A DNA stretch of 64,000 nt from Comamonas antarctica (GCF_013363755.1 NZ_CP054840.1:2163501-2227500), one strand, 5' to 3'. Positions 26,539 through 35,920 are shown, counted from the stretch's first letter. Made by a program: numbers and translations. Notes: generated by a model from the sequence alone, not told the origin.

Positions 26539-27936
26539 ATGAAGTTCCGTCCTGCATTCAATCCGTTCTCCCGCCGGGTACGTCGCACGAGGATCGTCAT
26601 GGCGGTGGCCGGTGCGCTCGCGCTGACGAGCGGTGTGGCCTGGAGCCAACTGGGCTACCAGACCGGCGGCAGTGTCATCGGCGATGACGTCATGTACTCG
26701 ATCGGCGGCGGAAACGCCGTGTCGATGGGACGTGCGGCTGGCATGCGCTCTCTCGGGGTCGGCGTGGGCTGGAACAGCAACTTGATCTGCGGTGACATGA
26801 GCATCCAGACCACGTTGAAGAATCAGCTCAACGGCGTCACCAACGGCTTCCAGCAAATCATGTCATCGGTGATCCAAAGCGCCACCAGCGCGGTGGCGTC
26901 GTTGCCGGCACTGATCATTCAGCGGGCCGATCCCGGCCTCTACAACCTGCTCACCAATGGCGTGTTGCAGGCACGGCTCGATTTCGACCGCTCCAAGCTG
27001 ACGTGCCGTGCCATGGCGGAGAGGATGGCCGAGACGGCGGGCGGGCAGCTCGGCTGGAGCCAGATGGCAGAAGGCTTGGCGCTGCGCGATGCGGTGTCGA
27101 GCACGGATGCGGTCTCGGCCGTCGAGCAGGCCGAGACGCGCCGCGGCAATGACGGTGTGCCGTGGGTCGGGGGCAGCAACGCGGGAGGCTCCGGCCAGCC
27201 CGCGATCAAGGTCGTCGGCGATGTCACCCGCGCCGGCTACAACCTGGTCAACGGCCGCGGCGTGACCGATACATCGTCCATCGCACCGACCAGTTGCAGC
27301 AGTCTCTCGTGCCAGACCTGGACCTCGCCGCAGGCCGCCGTCGAGTGGGCCACGCGCGTACTCGGCGAGAAGGAACAGCGCACTTGCGATGCCTGCACCA
27401 AGACCGAGACGACGCCCGGCGTAGGGCTGACGCCGTTGATCCAAGAAGAATACGACGCCAAGCTGCAGGCGCTCCAGGATCTGGTGTCCAAGGCGAAGAA
27501 CACGACGCCCGAGAACCTGCGCGAGGCTGGCAGTGCATCGCTGCCCATCACCCGCGGCGTGATCGAGGCGCTGCGTGACGAGCCGGACCAGCACCTGCTG
27601 TCGCAGCGCCTGGCGTCCGAGGTCGCGCTGTCCTCCGTGCTGGAGAAGGCGCTGTTGCTACAGCGCACGCTGCTCACGGGCAAGAAAGAGCCCAACGTCG
27701 CGGCCAACGAGCTTGCGGTGGAGGCCGTGAACAAGGAGAGCGATACGCTCGACCGCGAGATCCAGAACCTCAAAACGGAACTGGAACTGCGCCGCGAGCT
27801 GGCCAACAACTCGCCGATGGCCATCATTCAGCGCCATAGCACGCGCGCTTCGGGTTCGCGCGGCATCTACGAGGGCGATCCGGTGCCCGACCGTCTCGAC
27901 CAACTCCAGAAGGGCAATCCGGGAGGTCGGCCATGA
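26539..27936 (+). CDS. TIGR03755-family ICE protein
   Basis: The 465-aa protein has a signal sequence (VMAVAGALALTSGVAWSQ). The family motifs YQTGGSVIGDDVMYSIGGG and VGVGWNSNLICGDMSIQTT are followed by an amphipathic region, a CXXC-containing part (ERTCDACTKTET) and a C-terminal coiled coil. It is a periplasmic mating-pair formation protein, comparable in place and size to TraH-like factors. The stop overlaps the next start. Confidence 0.87.
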   Translation: MKFRPAFNPFSRRVRRTRIVMAVAGALALTSGVAWSQLGYQTGGSVIGDDVMYSIGGGNAVSMGRAAGMRSLGVGVGWNSNLICGDMSIQTTLKNQLNGVTNGFQQIMSSVIQSATSAVASLPALIIQRADPGLYNLLTNGVLQARLDFDRSKLTCRAMAERMAETAGGQLGWSQMAEGLALRDAVSSTDAVSAVEQAETRRGNDGVPWVGGSNAGGSGQPAIKVVGDVTRAGYNLVNGRGVTDTSSIAPTSCSSLSCQTWTSPQAAVEWATRVLGEKEQRTCDACTKTETTPGVGLTPLIQEEYDAKLQALQDLVSKAKNTTPENLREAGSASLPITRGVIEALRDEPDQHLLSQRLASEVALSSVLEKALLLQRTLLTGKKEPNVAANELAVEAVNKESDTLDREIQNLKTELELRRELANNSPMAIIQRHSTRASGSRGIYEGDPVPDRLDQLQKGNPGGRP

Positions 27937-28292
27937 GCGAGGCTCGCATGACTTGGCGTCCACTACGCTGGCTGTTCAGCCGGCACGCGGCGAAAACCCT
28001 GCTATGGCTTGTGCTGGTCGTGGCCGCCGCCGTAGGGGCCAACGTCGCGGGCATCTACCTGGTCGGCAGTGTCGCGGCCTGGGAGCGGTGGCTGGCGGCG
28101 TCCGCAGGGTATTTCTTCATCTGGCGACTGTGCCTGTACGGCGGTACGGCCTATGGATGGGTCTGGATGCGCCGTCGGCTGCTGGCCCGCGAAGACAGCA
28201 CGCAGGCGCGACGTCGGCTGATCCGCGCAGAGGTCGCCGGCGTCCTTGCCATTGTGGCGCTCGAAGCCAGCCTGTTGATGCAGGCCGCTTGA
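27933..28292 (+). CDS. Small ICE membrane protein between TIGR03755 and TraG
   Basis: The 119-aa protein has three likely membrane segments: LLWLVLVVAAAVGANVAGIYLV, AASAGYFFIWRLCLYGG and GVLAIVALEASLLMQAA. Basic loops lie between them. It overlaps the preceding stop by 4 bp and precedes traG by 15 bp. It occurs at this place in related elements, but its role is unknown. Confidence 0.8.
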   Translation: MSEARMTWRPLRWLFSRHAAKTLLWLVLVVAAAVGANVAGIYLVGSVAAWERWLAASAGYFFIWRLCLYGGTAYGWVWMRRRLLAREDSTQARRRLIRAEVAGVLAIVALEASLLMQAA

Positions 28293-28307
28293 GGGGAGAT
28301 CGAGGCA

Positions 28308-29825
28308 ATGACGCTTTTCACGACCGACTACCTGGAGTACTACCTCACCCTCGTGTCCTGGATCGTCAACAACGGCATCTGGGCCGTGCTGGTGTCCAGC
28401 GGGGTGTTTGCGCTGCCCTTTGTGGCGATCGTCATCCAGGAATGGCTCAAGGCCAGAGCGGAGGGCGCCGACGAAGGCAACAAGGGCGTGCTCTCGGCGG
28501 CGCGCATCGAGAACCGAGTATTTGTGGCCATCGTGGTCGTGATGTTCGCCGGCATTCCGTTCATCGACGTCGACCTCAGCACTATCCAGTACGACAGCTC
28601 GCGCTCGGCGCAGTGCCAGGTCAGCGTGCCGCAGCCCGCGCAAACTGGCTGGTCGCAGTCCTTCAGCACCATCAACAACCAGTCGGCGAAGGTTCCGGTC
28701 TGGTGGGCTTTCATGCACGCGCTTTCGCGCGCCGTCACGAGCGCCTCGGTGGCTGCGATCCCGTGCGGCACGGATCTGCGGCAGATGCGGATGGAGATCG
28801 ATGCCACACGCATCGACGACCCGGTGCTGGCCCAAGAAGTGGCGGATTTCACGCACGATTGCTATGGACCGGCTCGCGCCAAATTGTTCATGGCGCGGCC
28901 GGAGCTGGACGAAACGCAGATGAACGATGTGACCTGGATCGGTTCGAGGTTTTTCACGGACACGGGCGGTTACTACGACAGCTACCGCTCTAGCACGGCG
29001 CGCGAGGCATGGCCCTATGACGACACCCGCGACGCTGGGCTTGCGCAGGTTGCCAATGGTGGCGGCTACCCGACCTGCAGGCAGTGGTGGTCCGACGGCA
29101 GTAACGGACTGCGCGCGCGGCTGCTGGGGCAAGTGGACCCAAGCCTGCTGAATCGCCTGGCGGGCTGGGCTGGATTCCTGAGCCGGGCCGAGGTGGACGA
29201 CTCCGTGATCCGCGCCATCGCGTCACCGCGGCAGCAGAAATTGAACCAAGGCAGCGTCTATACGGACTACGGCGGTCAGATCGACAAGACATTGCCCAAT
29301 GTCGTCAACCGTGCCACCAGCGATGTTGGCTTGGCGGTTGGGGCTCTCGCCGCCTTCCCGGCAATGGACGTAGTGCGCCAAGCACTGCCCATGGTGCTCG
29401 CGCTGCTCAAGATGGCGCTCGTGATCTGCATTCCGCTAGTGCTGGTCGTGGGCACCTATGACCTGAAGATGGTCGTCACCGTCAGCACCGTCCAGTTCGC
29501 GCTGTTCTTCACGGACTTCTGGTTTCAGCTCGCACGCTGGATCGACAGCACCATCCTCGATGCGCTCTACGGGTGGGGCTTTGGCTGGAACCGGCCGCAT
29601 ACCAACTTCGACCCGCTGGTGGGGCTGAACAATGCCTTCGGCGACATGCTTTTGATGTTCGTCACCGGCACGATGTTCTTGGTCCTGCCGACTTTCTGGG
29701 TGGCAGCGCTTGGGTGGGTCGGAGTAAAAGCCGGGGTAATCGCTCAGAACCTGGCTGTCGGTTCCAAGGAAGCACGCGACAGCGCGGGATCAGGCGTAAA
29801 CAAGGTTACCGGCAAGGTGCTTTGA
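28308..29825 (+). CDS. traG: TraG N-terminal-domain mating-pair protein
   Basis: The 505-aa inner-membrane protein has the TraG-N motif YLEYYLTLVSWIVNNGIWAVL near the N-terminus. A helix follows near residue 63, then a large periplasmic loop with VDLSTIQYDSSRSAQCQVSV. Three C-terminal membrane helices lie from about residue 350. It lacks a C-terminal extension and belongs to the short ICE-type TraG group active in pilus assembly and mating stabilisation. It ends the conjugation block; the next gene converges after 13 bp. Confidence 0.9.
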   Translation: MTLFTTDYLEYYLTLVSWIVNNGIWAVLVSSGVFALPFVAIVIQEWLKARAEGADEGNKGVLSAARIENRVFVAIVVVMFAGIPFIDVDLSTIQYDSSRSAQCQVSVPQPAQTGWSQSFSTINNQSAKVPVWWAFMHALSRAVTSASVAAIPCGTDLRQMRMEIDATRIDDPVLAQEVADFTHDCYGPARAKLFMARPELDETQMNDVTWIGSRFFTDTGGYYDSYRSSTAREAWPYDDTRDAGLAQVANGGGYPTCRQWWSDGSNGLRARLLGQVDPSLLNRLAGWAGFLSRAEVDDSVIRAIASPRQQKLNQGSVYTDYGGQIDKTLPNVVNRATSDVGLAVGALAAFPAMDVVRQALPMVLALLKMALVICIPLVLVVGTYDLKMVVTVSTVQFALFFTDFWFQLARWIDSTILDALYGWGFGWNRPHTNFDPLVGLNNAFGDMLLMFVTGTMFLVLPTFWVAALGWVGVKAGVIAQNLAVGSKEARDSAGSGVNKVTGKVL

Positions 29826-29838
29826 TCGGTCGCCCATT

Positions 29839-30216
29839 TCAGTCGTTGAACGGATCGTTCGGGTCGTGCGGGTCGATCCGCTGACCGCTGGACGAATACA
29901 GGCCAAAGCCTGCCTCGCCGTTTCGCAGTTCGTCCGGTTGCGTCCAGCGATCATCATTGACCGTCGAATTGCTGGCCGTCCATGCTGCGGCAACCCCAAC
30001 CAGAAGCACCAACGCCAGCCAGAACGCGGCGTAGAACAGCAATCCCAGCGCGACCAGCTTCACTACCCATACGAGCACGGTGGCCCCGGCAAGCGGCATC
30101 CCCTTGGAGGCGAGCCAACACGACAACCTTCGCTCGCCGCGCGCATAGGCGCGCCATCCACGGCCAACGCTGCGGCCGAGGCGTTCTGCGGTGCTGATGC
30201 GGGTTGTCGTGTTCAT
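29839..30216 (-). CDS. DUF3742-family ICE protein
   Basis: The 125-aa protein has an N-terminal RLGRSVGRGWRAYARGERRLS motif, two membrane segments (ATVLVWVVKLVALGLLFYA and AFWLALVLLVGVAAAW) and an Asp-rich end (DPHDPNDPFND). DUF3742 proteins regularly occur at the end of the PFGI-1 transfer region; the function is unknown. It lies 27 bp downstream of yhaV on the same strand. Confidence 0.87.
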   Translation of the reverse strand: MNTTTRISTAERLGRSVGRGWRAYARGERRLSCWLASKGMPLAGATVLVWVVKLVALGLLFYAAFWLALVLLVGVAAAWTASNSTVNDDRWTQPDELRNGEAGFGLYSSSGQRIDPHDPNDPFND

Positions 30217-30243
30217 GGTCGTCTCCTGCTACATGAGGAATGC

Positions 30244-30702
30244 CTATTCCAGTTTGCTCCAATCCTGCTTGCTTGCCTGCACCAATACGTTCCAATCGTC
30301 TGGTGGATTTCCACGTCCGAGCATTTTCTCGAACACGGCATAGGGATCTGACTTGCTCCCCGAAGACCGCAAGGTCTGCTCATCATTGACCCAGGCGTAC
30401 ACGATGACCTTGGCCTTCGAGTCGTACCGGAAGAACAACCGGAACCGCCTTCCGATCTTGGCCCTTCGCCAGTGCCGGTGGGCCAGCCCCAGGGTGTTGC
30501 CCTGGCGGTACTCGTCGCGTGCCGGATCACCGGGCACCACATCTAATATCAACTGGTTCAAGGCCCGGAAGAGCTTGACGTTGGCGTTGGACTCGAAGCC
30601 CTCCGGGTCGTTCTCCTGCGCGCGCCGTGCGGCTGCGTGCAGCTTCTGCAACTGCTCGATCACACAGTCGTGGAACAGCAATGCCCAGCCATGCCGTTGC
30701 AT
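30244..30702 (-). CDS. yhaV: YhaV-type RNase toxin
   Basis: The 152-aa protein has GWALLFHDCVIEQLQKL, NVKLFRALNQLILDVVPGDP and the RelE-like core with RFRLFFRYDSKAKVIVYAWVNDE. These are the conserved blocks of YhaV, a ribosome-dependent mRNA-cleaving toxin. Its start shares one base with the prlF stop (TGATG), so toxin translation follows antitoxin translation. The pair probably stabilises the element after conjugation or excision. Confidence 0.93.
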   Translation of the reverse strand: MQRHGWALLFHDCVIEQLQKLHAAARRAQENDPEGFESNANVKLFRALNQLILDVVPGDPARDEYRQGNTLGLAHRHWRRAKIGRRFRLFFRYDSKAKVIVYAWVNDEQTLRSSGSKSDPYAVFEKMLGRGNPPDDWNVLVQASKQDWSKLE

Positions 30703-31019
30703 CAGAGTTCCACTTCGCCGTCGATTTCCTCGTCCAGCTTCACGCCGTGACCCGCTTGCTCCAGCATGGCGCGAGTTAGATCCTCGGGCAGACCATGGAC
30801 GTTCCGGCCCGCCTCGATGTCGCGGGCCAGCAGACTCAGGAACGCACCGATGGCGGGGTCCTCGTGCTCGGCGTCGGCACGGGTCACGACGACTTCTCCG
30901 TCACGCAGGTCGAACGCAACCTTGCCGCCGGCATCGACACCGAGCGCCTGCCGGATGGGCTTGGGCAGCGTGATCTGGCCTTTGGAGGTCAGCGTGGCAA
31001 CTTCATGAATGGCAGGCAT
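30702..31019 (-). CDS. prlF: PrlF (SohA) antitoxin
   Basis: The start at ATG 31019, after TTAGGAG, gives 105 aa; an upstream frame extension would run through the operator. The AbrB/SpoVT swapped-hairpin motif TLTSKGQITLPKPIRQALGV forms the DNA-binding N-terminus. The C-terminal HGLPEDLTRAMLEQ region should bind YhaV. It normally represses its own promoter together with the toxin, in line with the palindrome 28 bp upstream. Confidence 0.93.
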   Translation of the reverse strand: MPAIHEVATLTSKGQITLPKPIRQALGVDAGGKVAFDLRDGEVVVTRADAEHEDPAIGAFLSLLARDIEAGRNVHGLPEDLTRAMLEQAGHGVKLDEEIDGEVEL

Positions 31020-31046
31020 GGCCGTTCTCCTAATAGCGATGCCCTG

Positions 31047-31070
31047 ATGGTAAGGAATATTCCTTACCAT
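31047..31070. promoter_or_regulatory. 24-bp perfect palindrome, probable PrlF-YhaV operator
   Basis: Each half-site reads ATGGTAAGGAAT, and the two halves are exactly inverted without a spacer. It lies 28 bp upstream of the prlF start, where the promoter should be. AbrB-type antitoxins bind such symmetric AT-centred sites, so autoregulation is likely. Confidence 0.72.
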
Positions 31071-31088
31071 GTCAATATGGGGTCTCAT

Positions 31089-31324
31089 GGCGTCCTCCCG
31101 AGTCCAAGAATCGGCCCATCGTAGGGCGGGAACACCAAGCCTTCACGCATCAATCCGGCCCGCCGAACCTCGCATTGGCCGTGGACGGTCAATGCCCCAC
31201 GCCCTATACCCAAATGGTTAAAGGCTAAAGGGCCGAAAGGGCAAGGGAATGGGGTGCAAGGGGAAAGGCCCTACCTCGAAAAGGCGAAAAGGCCCCCCGC
31301 TCGGCCCACCACCAGGACACCCGC
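31089..31324. other. Gene-free region before the relaxase, candidate oriT
   Basis: About 235 bp have no reading frame of note. The left half is ordinary. The part 31213-31296 on the plus strand is strongly purine-rich, with repeated related blocks (AAAGGGCCGAAAGGG, GGGGAAAGGCCC, AAAAGGCGAAAAGGCCCC), and lies just before the MobH relaxase gene. An origin of transfer is often next to its relaxase gene, so this is the best oriT candidate in the window. The relaxase promoter should also be here. Confidence 0.35.
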
Positions 31325-33163
31325 ATGCTCTTTCTGTTCCAGCGGAAACGACCTCCGGTCGCTGCCGCTCCGTCGCCAGCGCCCGCCCTCGATCTCCCGA
31401 AAGGGCTGCTGCGGCCCGAGTCGGCCGCATCGCTGCTGGCCACGCCGCGCCGGCAGAAGCTGCTGGAATACATCTGGCAGCGCACCTCCCTCTCGCGCAA
31501 GCAGTTCGTCACCCTGTACCGCACGCCGCTGGAACGATATGCCGAGCTGGTCCAGCAATTTCCCGCTTCCGAAAGCCACCATCACGCTTACCCGGGCGGC
31601 ATGCTCGACCACGGCCTGGAAATCGTCGCCTACAGCCTGAAGCTGCGCCAGTCCCATCTGCTGCCCATCGGTGCCAGCCCCGAGGACCAGGCGGCGCAGT
31701 CCGAGGCCTGGACCGCCGCCGTCGCCTACGCGGCACTACTGCACGACATCGGCAAGATCGCTGTCGATCTGCACGTCGAACTCGCCGACGGCAACACCTG
31801 GCATCCCTGGCACGGGCCGCTGCTCCAGCCGTACCGCTTCCGCTATCGTGAGGATCGTGAATACCGCTTGCATAGTGCTGCAACAGGTCTGCTCTACCGC
31901 CAACTGCTCGATCGGCACGTCTTGGACTGGCTCAGTGGCTACCCGGCGCTATGGGCCCCGCTGCTCTACGTCTTGGCCGGACAGTACGAGCATGCCGGGG
32001 TCCTGGGCGAGCTTGTCGTGCAGGCTGATCGCGCTTCTGTGGCTCAGGAGCTGGGTGGTGATCCGGCCCGCGTCATGGCAGCACCCAAGCACGCACTGCA
32101 ACGCAAGCTGCTCGACGGGCTGCGTTATCTGCTCAAGGAAGAGTTGAAGCTGAACCAGCCGGAAGCCTCCGATGGCTGGCTCACCGAGGATGGTTTGTGG
32201 CTGGTGAGCAAGACGGTTTCGGACAAACTGCGCGCACACCTCCTGTCTCAGGGGATCGATGGCATTCCTGCGAACAACACCGCCGTGTTCAACGTGCTGC
32301 AAGACCACGGCATGCTCCAGCCCACCTCGGACGGCAAAGCGGTCTGGCGCGCGACCGTGACCAGCACGACCGGCTGGTCCCATTCGTTCACCCTGTTGCG
32401 TCTCGCTCCCGCGCTGATCTGGGAGTCTGGCGAGCGACCAGCACCTTTCGCAGGCACGGTAGAGATCGACGCGACGCCCGCGGAAAACGACGCCAGCATG
32501 TCGGCTCCCGCGCCAACCGTCTCGGTGAACCCAGCGCAGGGAGGTCAAGAGCCTCCAATTTGGGAGGACGACAGCACCACCATCGTTTCACCGCCCGCGG
32601 CCCAGCCCGTGCCCGACGTCATGGAGGACTTGCTCGCGATGGTGGGCTTGGGTGAGTCGGCCGGCGTTGGTCAGGATGCCGAAGAGTTCCTCCACCCTCC
32701 CGCGCCAGCAACAGCCGCGACGTCCATTCCATCACCTGTACCCGCGCCTACGCCTGGGTCATCGGCAACGAAGCCATCCGCGGAACAGTTCATGGTTTGG
32801 CTGAAGCAGGGAATCACCTCACGACGGCTCATCATCAATGACGCGAAGGCGCTCGTGCATACGGTGAATGACACGGCCTACCTGGTCAGCCCGGGTGTGT
32901 TCCAACGCTATGCGCAGGAGCATCCCGAAGTGGCCGCGCTCGCCAAGCAGGAGAATCAACAGGATTGGCAGTGGGTGCAGAAGCGCTTCGAGAAGCTGCA
33001 GCTACATCGCAAGCACCCCAATGGCCTGAACATTTGGACCTGTGAGGTCACGGGCCCGAGGAAGTCCCGCCGACTGCATGGCTACCTCCTTGAAGATGGG
33101 TCCTTGGCATTCCCCGAAATACCGCCCAACAATCCCTATCTTGCTCTGACTCAGGAAGGATGA
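31325..33163 (+). CDS. traI: MobH-family relaxase (TraI, PFGI-1 class, TIGR03760-like)
   Basis: The 612-aa relaxase is predicted to nick the element at oriT. The N-terminal TraI_2-type domain has HHHAYPGGMLDHGLEI near residues 85-98 and an HD motif LLHDIGKIAVD near 138. These give the His/Asp metal-binding set typical of MobH. A Pro/Ala-rich linker at about 380-470 leads to a conserved C-terminal domain from EQFMVWLKQGI to the end. It is the last core transfer gene before the cargo region, and UvrA converges on it. Confidence 0.93.
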   Translation: MLFLFQRKRPPVAAAPSPAPALDLPKGLLRPESAASLLATPRRQKLLEYIWQRTSLSRKQFVTLYRTPLERYAELVQQFPASESHHHAYPGGMLDHGLEIVAYSLKLRQSHLLPIGASPEDQAAQSEAWTAAVAYAALLHDIGKIAVDLHVELADGNTWHPWHGPLLQPYRFRYREDREYRLHSAATGLLYRQLLDRHVLDWLSGYPALWAPLLYVLAGQYEHAGVLGELVVQADRASVAQELGGDPARVMAAPKHALQRKLLDGLRYLLKEELKLNQPEASDGWLTEDGLWLVSKTVSDKLRAHLLSQGIDGIPANNTAVFNVLQDHGMLQPTSDGKAVWRATVTSTTGWSHSFTLLRLAPALIWESGERPAPFAGTVEIDATPAENDASMSAPAPTVSVNPAQGGQEPPIWEDDSTTIVSPPAAQPVPDVMEDLLAMVGLGESAGVGQDAEEFLHPPAPATAATSIPSPVPAPTPGSSATKPSAEQFMVWLKQGITSRRLIINDAKALVHTVNDTAYLVSPGVFQRYAQEHPEVAALAKQENQQDWQWVQKRFEKLQLHRKHPNGLNIWTCEVTGPRKSRRLHGYLLEDGSLAFPEIPPNNPYLALTQEG

Positions 33164-33175
33164 CGCGATTCGGGC

Positions 33176-33208
33176 ATTGATCGCCACCGTCGTTTGGCGA
33201 CGATCAAT
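33176..33208. terminator. Hairpin between convergent traI and uvrA genes
   Basis: Inverted arms ATTGATCG and CGATCAAT enclose a further CGCCA/TGGCG pairing. It lies between the two convergent stop codons. There is no clear U-run, so it may act as a weak bidirectional terminator. Confidence 0.4.
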
Positions 33209-33243
33209 ACCCCGCGAAAGCTGGCAACATTTGGCGAACTGAG

Positions 33244-35895
33244 CTACTCGGCCCGCGCCAACTCCTGCGCAAGGAACGGAGCGGTTCGGCTGCCAGACGT
33301 TCGGGCCACCTGCTGAGGGGAGCCCGCCACCACGATGCTGCCGCCGGCAGCGCCTGCACCAGGCCCCACGTCGATCACCCAATCGGCCTGAGCCACCGCG
33401 CGCATATCGTGCTCGATCATCACCACGGTGTTGCCGGCATCGACCAGGCGCTGCAACTGCACCAGCAGCCGGTCGGCATCCGATGCATGCAGCCCGGTGG
33501 TTGGCTCGTCGAGCACGTACAGGCTTCGGCCGCGCTGGCTGCGCTGAAGCTCGGTCGCCAGCTTGATGCGCTGCGCCTCGCCACCGGAAAGTTCCGTGGC
33601 CGGTTGCCCCAGGCGCAGATAGCCCAATCCGATATCGCGCAGCAATTGCAGGGGCCGGGCCACGGCGTCTTCACCCGCAAAGAATTCGCTGGCTTCGTCC
33701 ACGGTCATCTGCAGCACCTCGGCGATGTTGCGCCCGTTCCATCGCACCTTCAGCGTGGCCTCGTTGTAGCGTGCGCCATGGCACGTCGGACACGGGGCGT
33801 ACACGCTGGGCATGAACAGCAACTCCACACTGACGAAGCCCTCGCCCTCGCAGGTCTCGCAACGCCCCTTAGCCACGTTGAACGAGAAGCGCCCGGCGTC
33901 ATAGCGGCGGCGTCGCGCATCGGGCGTGGCGGCGAACAGCTTGCGCACGTGGTCGAACAGGCCGGTGTAGGTGGCCAGGTTGGACCGGGGCGTGCGCCCG
34001 ATCGGCTTCTGGTCCACCTGCACCAGGCGCTGTATGGCGTCCACGTCGCCCGCCAGATGACCGCCAGTCGCTTCGATCACTGCCGGCCCTTCGCTGGTGG
34101 CGCTTTCGGCCGCGTCGTCCTCGGGCTCGTGGCCCAAGTGCAGTAGCACCAGCTCCGGCAGCGCCTGCGCGACGAGGCTGGACTTGCCCGAGCCGGAGAT
34201 GCCGGTGACGGCCGTCAGCACGCCCAGCGGAATGCGTGCGTCCACGCCATGCAGGTTGTGACGATGAATGCCCTGAAGCTCCAGCCAGCCGGTCGCTTCG
34301 CGTGCCCGGCTTCCCGGCGCGGCGATTTCGTCGAACAGATAGCGGGCGGTGCGCGATTCGGCAATCTTGCGCAGGCCGTCCGGCTCGCCGCTGTAGAGCA
34401 CGCGGCCGCCACGCTCCCCGGCATCCGGCCCCACATCCACCAGCCATTGCGCGCGGCGCATCAGGTCCAGGTCGTGCTCGACCACGAACACCGAGTTGCC
34501 GGCGTCACGCAGCCGGTCGAGCGCGTCGTACAGCGCCTGGCTGTCGGAGGGGTGCAACCCCGCCGAGGGCTCGTCGAGCACGTACACAACACCGAACAGC
34601 AGGGAACTCAATTGCGTGGCCAGCCGCAGGCGCTGCAACTCGCCGGCCGAAAGCGTCGGCGTGGCCCGGTCCAGCGTCAGGTAACCCAGGCCCAGCCCAC
34701 GCAGTTGACGCAGGCGCGCCATCACACCGCCGGCCAGGCGCTGCGCGGCGAGGCGCTTTTCTTCCGACAGCGCGGAGGTGCGGCGCACGTCGGGCGATAC
34801 CGCATGGACGGCACGGCCGGAGGCCGCGCGTTCGGCACGGTCGCGTCGGGTCGCTTCCTTGTCCGTAGCCTCCCCCGCTGCATGGGCGCGGAAATCGCCC
34901 TGGGCAATGGGTTCGAGCAAGGCAGCCAACTGGTCCAGCGGCATCTGCATGAACGCGCCGATGTCCACGCCGGCGAAAGTGACCGACAGCGCCTCGGGCT
35001 TGAGCCGCTTGCCGTGGCAGGTGGGGCACGGCTTGCCCTCCATGAACCGGGACACGCGCTTTCTCATCAGTGCGCTTTGGGTATTGGCAAAGGTGTGCAG
35101 CACATACCGCCGGGCGCCGGTGAAGGTGCCCATGTAGCTCGGCTCCATCTTGCGCTTGAGCGCGACGCGAGTTTCGGCGGGCGTGAAGCCGGCGTACACC
35201 GGCACTGTCGGTGTTTCCTCGGTGAACAGAATCCAGTCGCGATCCTTCTTCGGCAGGTCCTTCCACGGTCGGTCAACGTCGTAGCCCATGCTGACCAGGA
35301 TGTCGCGCAGGTTCTGGCCTTGCCAGGCGGGGGGCCAGGAGGCGATCGCCCGCTCGCGGATGCTCAGGGAGGGATCGGGCACCATGATGGCCTCGGTCAC
35401 CTCGTACACATGGCCCAGGCCGTGGCAGGTCGGGCACGCTCCCTGCGGCGTGTTGGGCGAAAAATCCTCGGCGTACAGCATCGGCTGGTTGGCTGGGTAG
35501 GCGCCGGCGCGCGAATACATCATCCGCACCAGGCTGGACAGGGTGGTCACACTGCCCACGGAGGAACGCGCGTTGCTGGAGCCCCGCTGCTGTTGCAACG
35601 CCACCGCCGGCGGCAGGCCGTCGATCGCATCGACGTCCGGCACGCCGGCCTGGTCGATCAGGCGCCGCGCATAGGGGGCCACCGACTCGAAGTAGCGCCG
35701 CTGCGCCTCGGCGTAGATGGTGCCGAAGGCCAGCGAGGACTTGCCGGAGCCGGAAACGCCGGAGAACACCACCAGCGCGTTACGCGGGATGGAAACGTCC
35801 ACCTCTTTGAGGTTGTTCTCGCGCGCGCCGCGCACTTCCACCATGCCGCTGGCCGCAGCCGTACAAGAGGATTCACCGAAAGAATTGTTTGGCAT
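33244..35895 (-). CDS. uvrA: UvrA-type excinuclease ATPase (class II/UvrA2-like)
   Basis: The 883-aa protein starts at ATG 35895. It carries two ABC ATPase halves with Walker A SGVSGSGKSSLAF and ISGSGKSSLVAQAL. The signatures are LSAGELQRLRLATQL and LSGGEAQRIKLATEL. Four CXXC zinc pairs are seen (CPTCHGLGH, CPTCHGKRL, CETCEGEGF, CPTCHGARY). It is shorter than canonical UvrA (about 940 aa), as in the UvrA2 group linked to tolerance of DNA-damaging compounds. Its role here may be recognition of formaldehyde lesions. It is the last gene of the long minus-strand run, and its leader is shared with nhaA. Confidence 0.9.
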   Translation of the reverse strand: MPNNSFGESSCTAAASGMVEVRGARENNLKEVDVSIPRNALVVFSGVSGSGKSSLAFGTIYAEAQRRYFESVAPYARRLIDQAGVPDVDAIDGLPPAVALQQQRGSSNARSSVGSVTTLSSLVRMMYSRAGAYPANQPMLYAEDFSPNTPQGACPTCHGLGHVYEVTEAIMVPDPSLSIRERAIASWPPAWQGQNLRDILVSMGYDVDRPWKDLPKKDRDWILFTEETPTVPVYAGFTPAETRVALKRKMEPSYMGTFTGARRYVLHTFANTQSALMRKRVSRFMEGKPCPTCHGKRLKPEALSVTFAGVDIGAFMQMPLDQLAALLEPIAQGDFRAHAAGEATDKEATRRDRAERAASGRAVHAVSPDVRRTSALSEEKRLAAQRLAGGVMARLRQLRGLGLGYLTLDRATPTLSAGELQRLRLATQLSSLLFGVVYVLDEPSAGLHPSDSQALYDALDRLRDAGNSVFVVEHDLDLMRRAQWLVDVGPDAGERGGRVLYSGEPDGLRKIAESRTARYLFDEIAAPGSRAREATGWLELQGIHRHNLHGVDARIPLGVLTAVTGISGSGKSSLVAQALPELVLLHLGHEPEDDAAESATSEGPAVIEATGGHLAGDVDAIQRLVQVDQKPIGRTPRSNLATYTGLFDHVRKLFAATPDARRRRYDAGRFSFNVAKGRCETCEGEGFVSVELLFMPSVYAPCPTCHGARYNEATLKVRWNGRNIAEVLQMTVDEASEFFAGEDAVARPLQLLRDIGLGYLRLGQPATELSGGEAQRIKLATELQRSQRGRSLYVLDEPTTGLHASDADRLLVQLQRLVDAGNTVVMIEHDMRAVAQADWVIDVGPGAGAAGGSIVVAGSPQQVARTSGSRTAPFLAQELARAE

Positions 35896-35915
35896 GTTTT
35901 TATCCTGTAGTTCGT
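35867..35915 (-). repeat. Leader and first codons of uvrA, copy of the nhaA leader
   Basis: The block runs from ACGAACTACAGG upstream of uvrA through its ATG and the TTCTTTCGGTG codons to about codon 10. It matches 37758-37812 at 43 of 49 positions, apart from a 6-bp duplication (AACAGG) in the nhaA copy. Both encoded N-termini share SFGxSS. Confidence 0.8.
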
Positions 35916-35920
35916 CCCGC

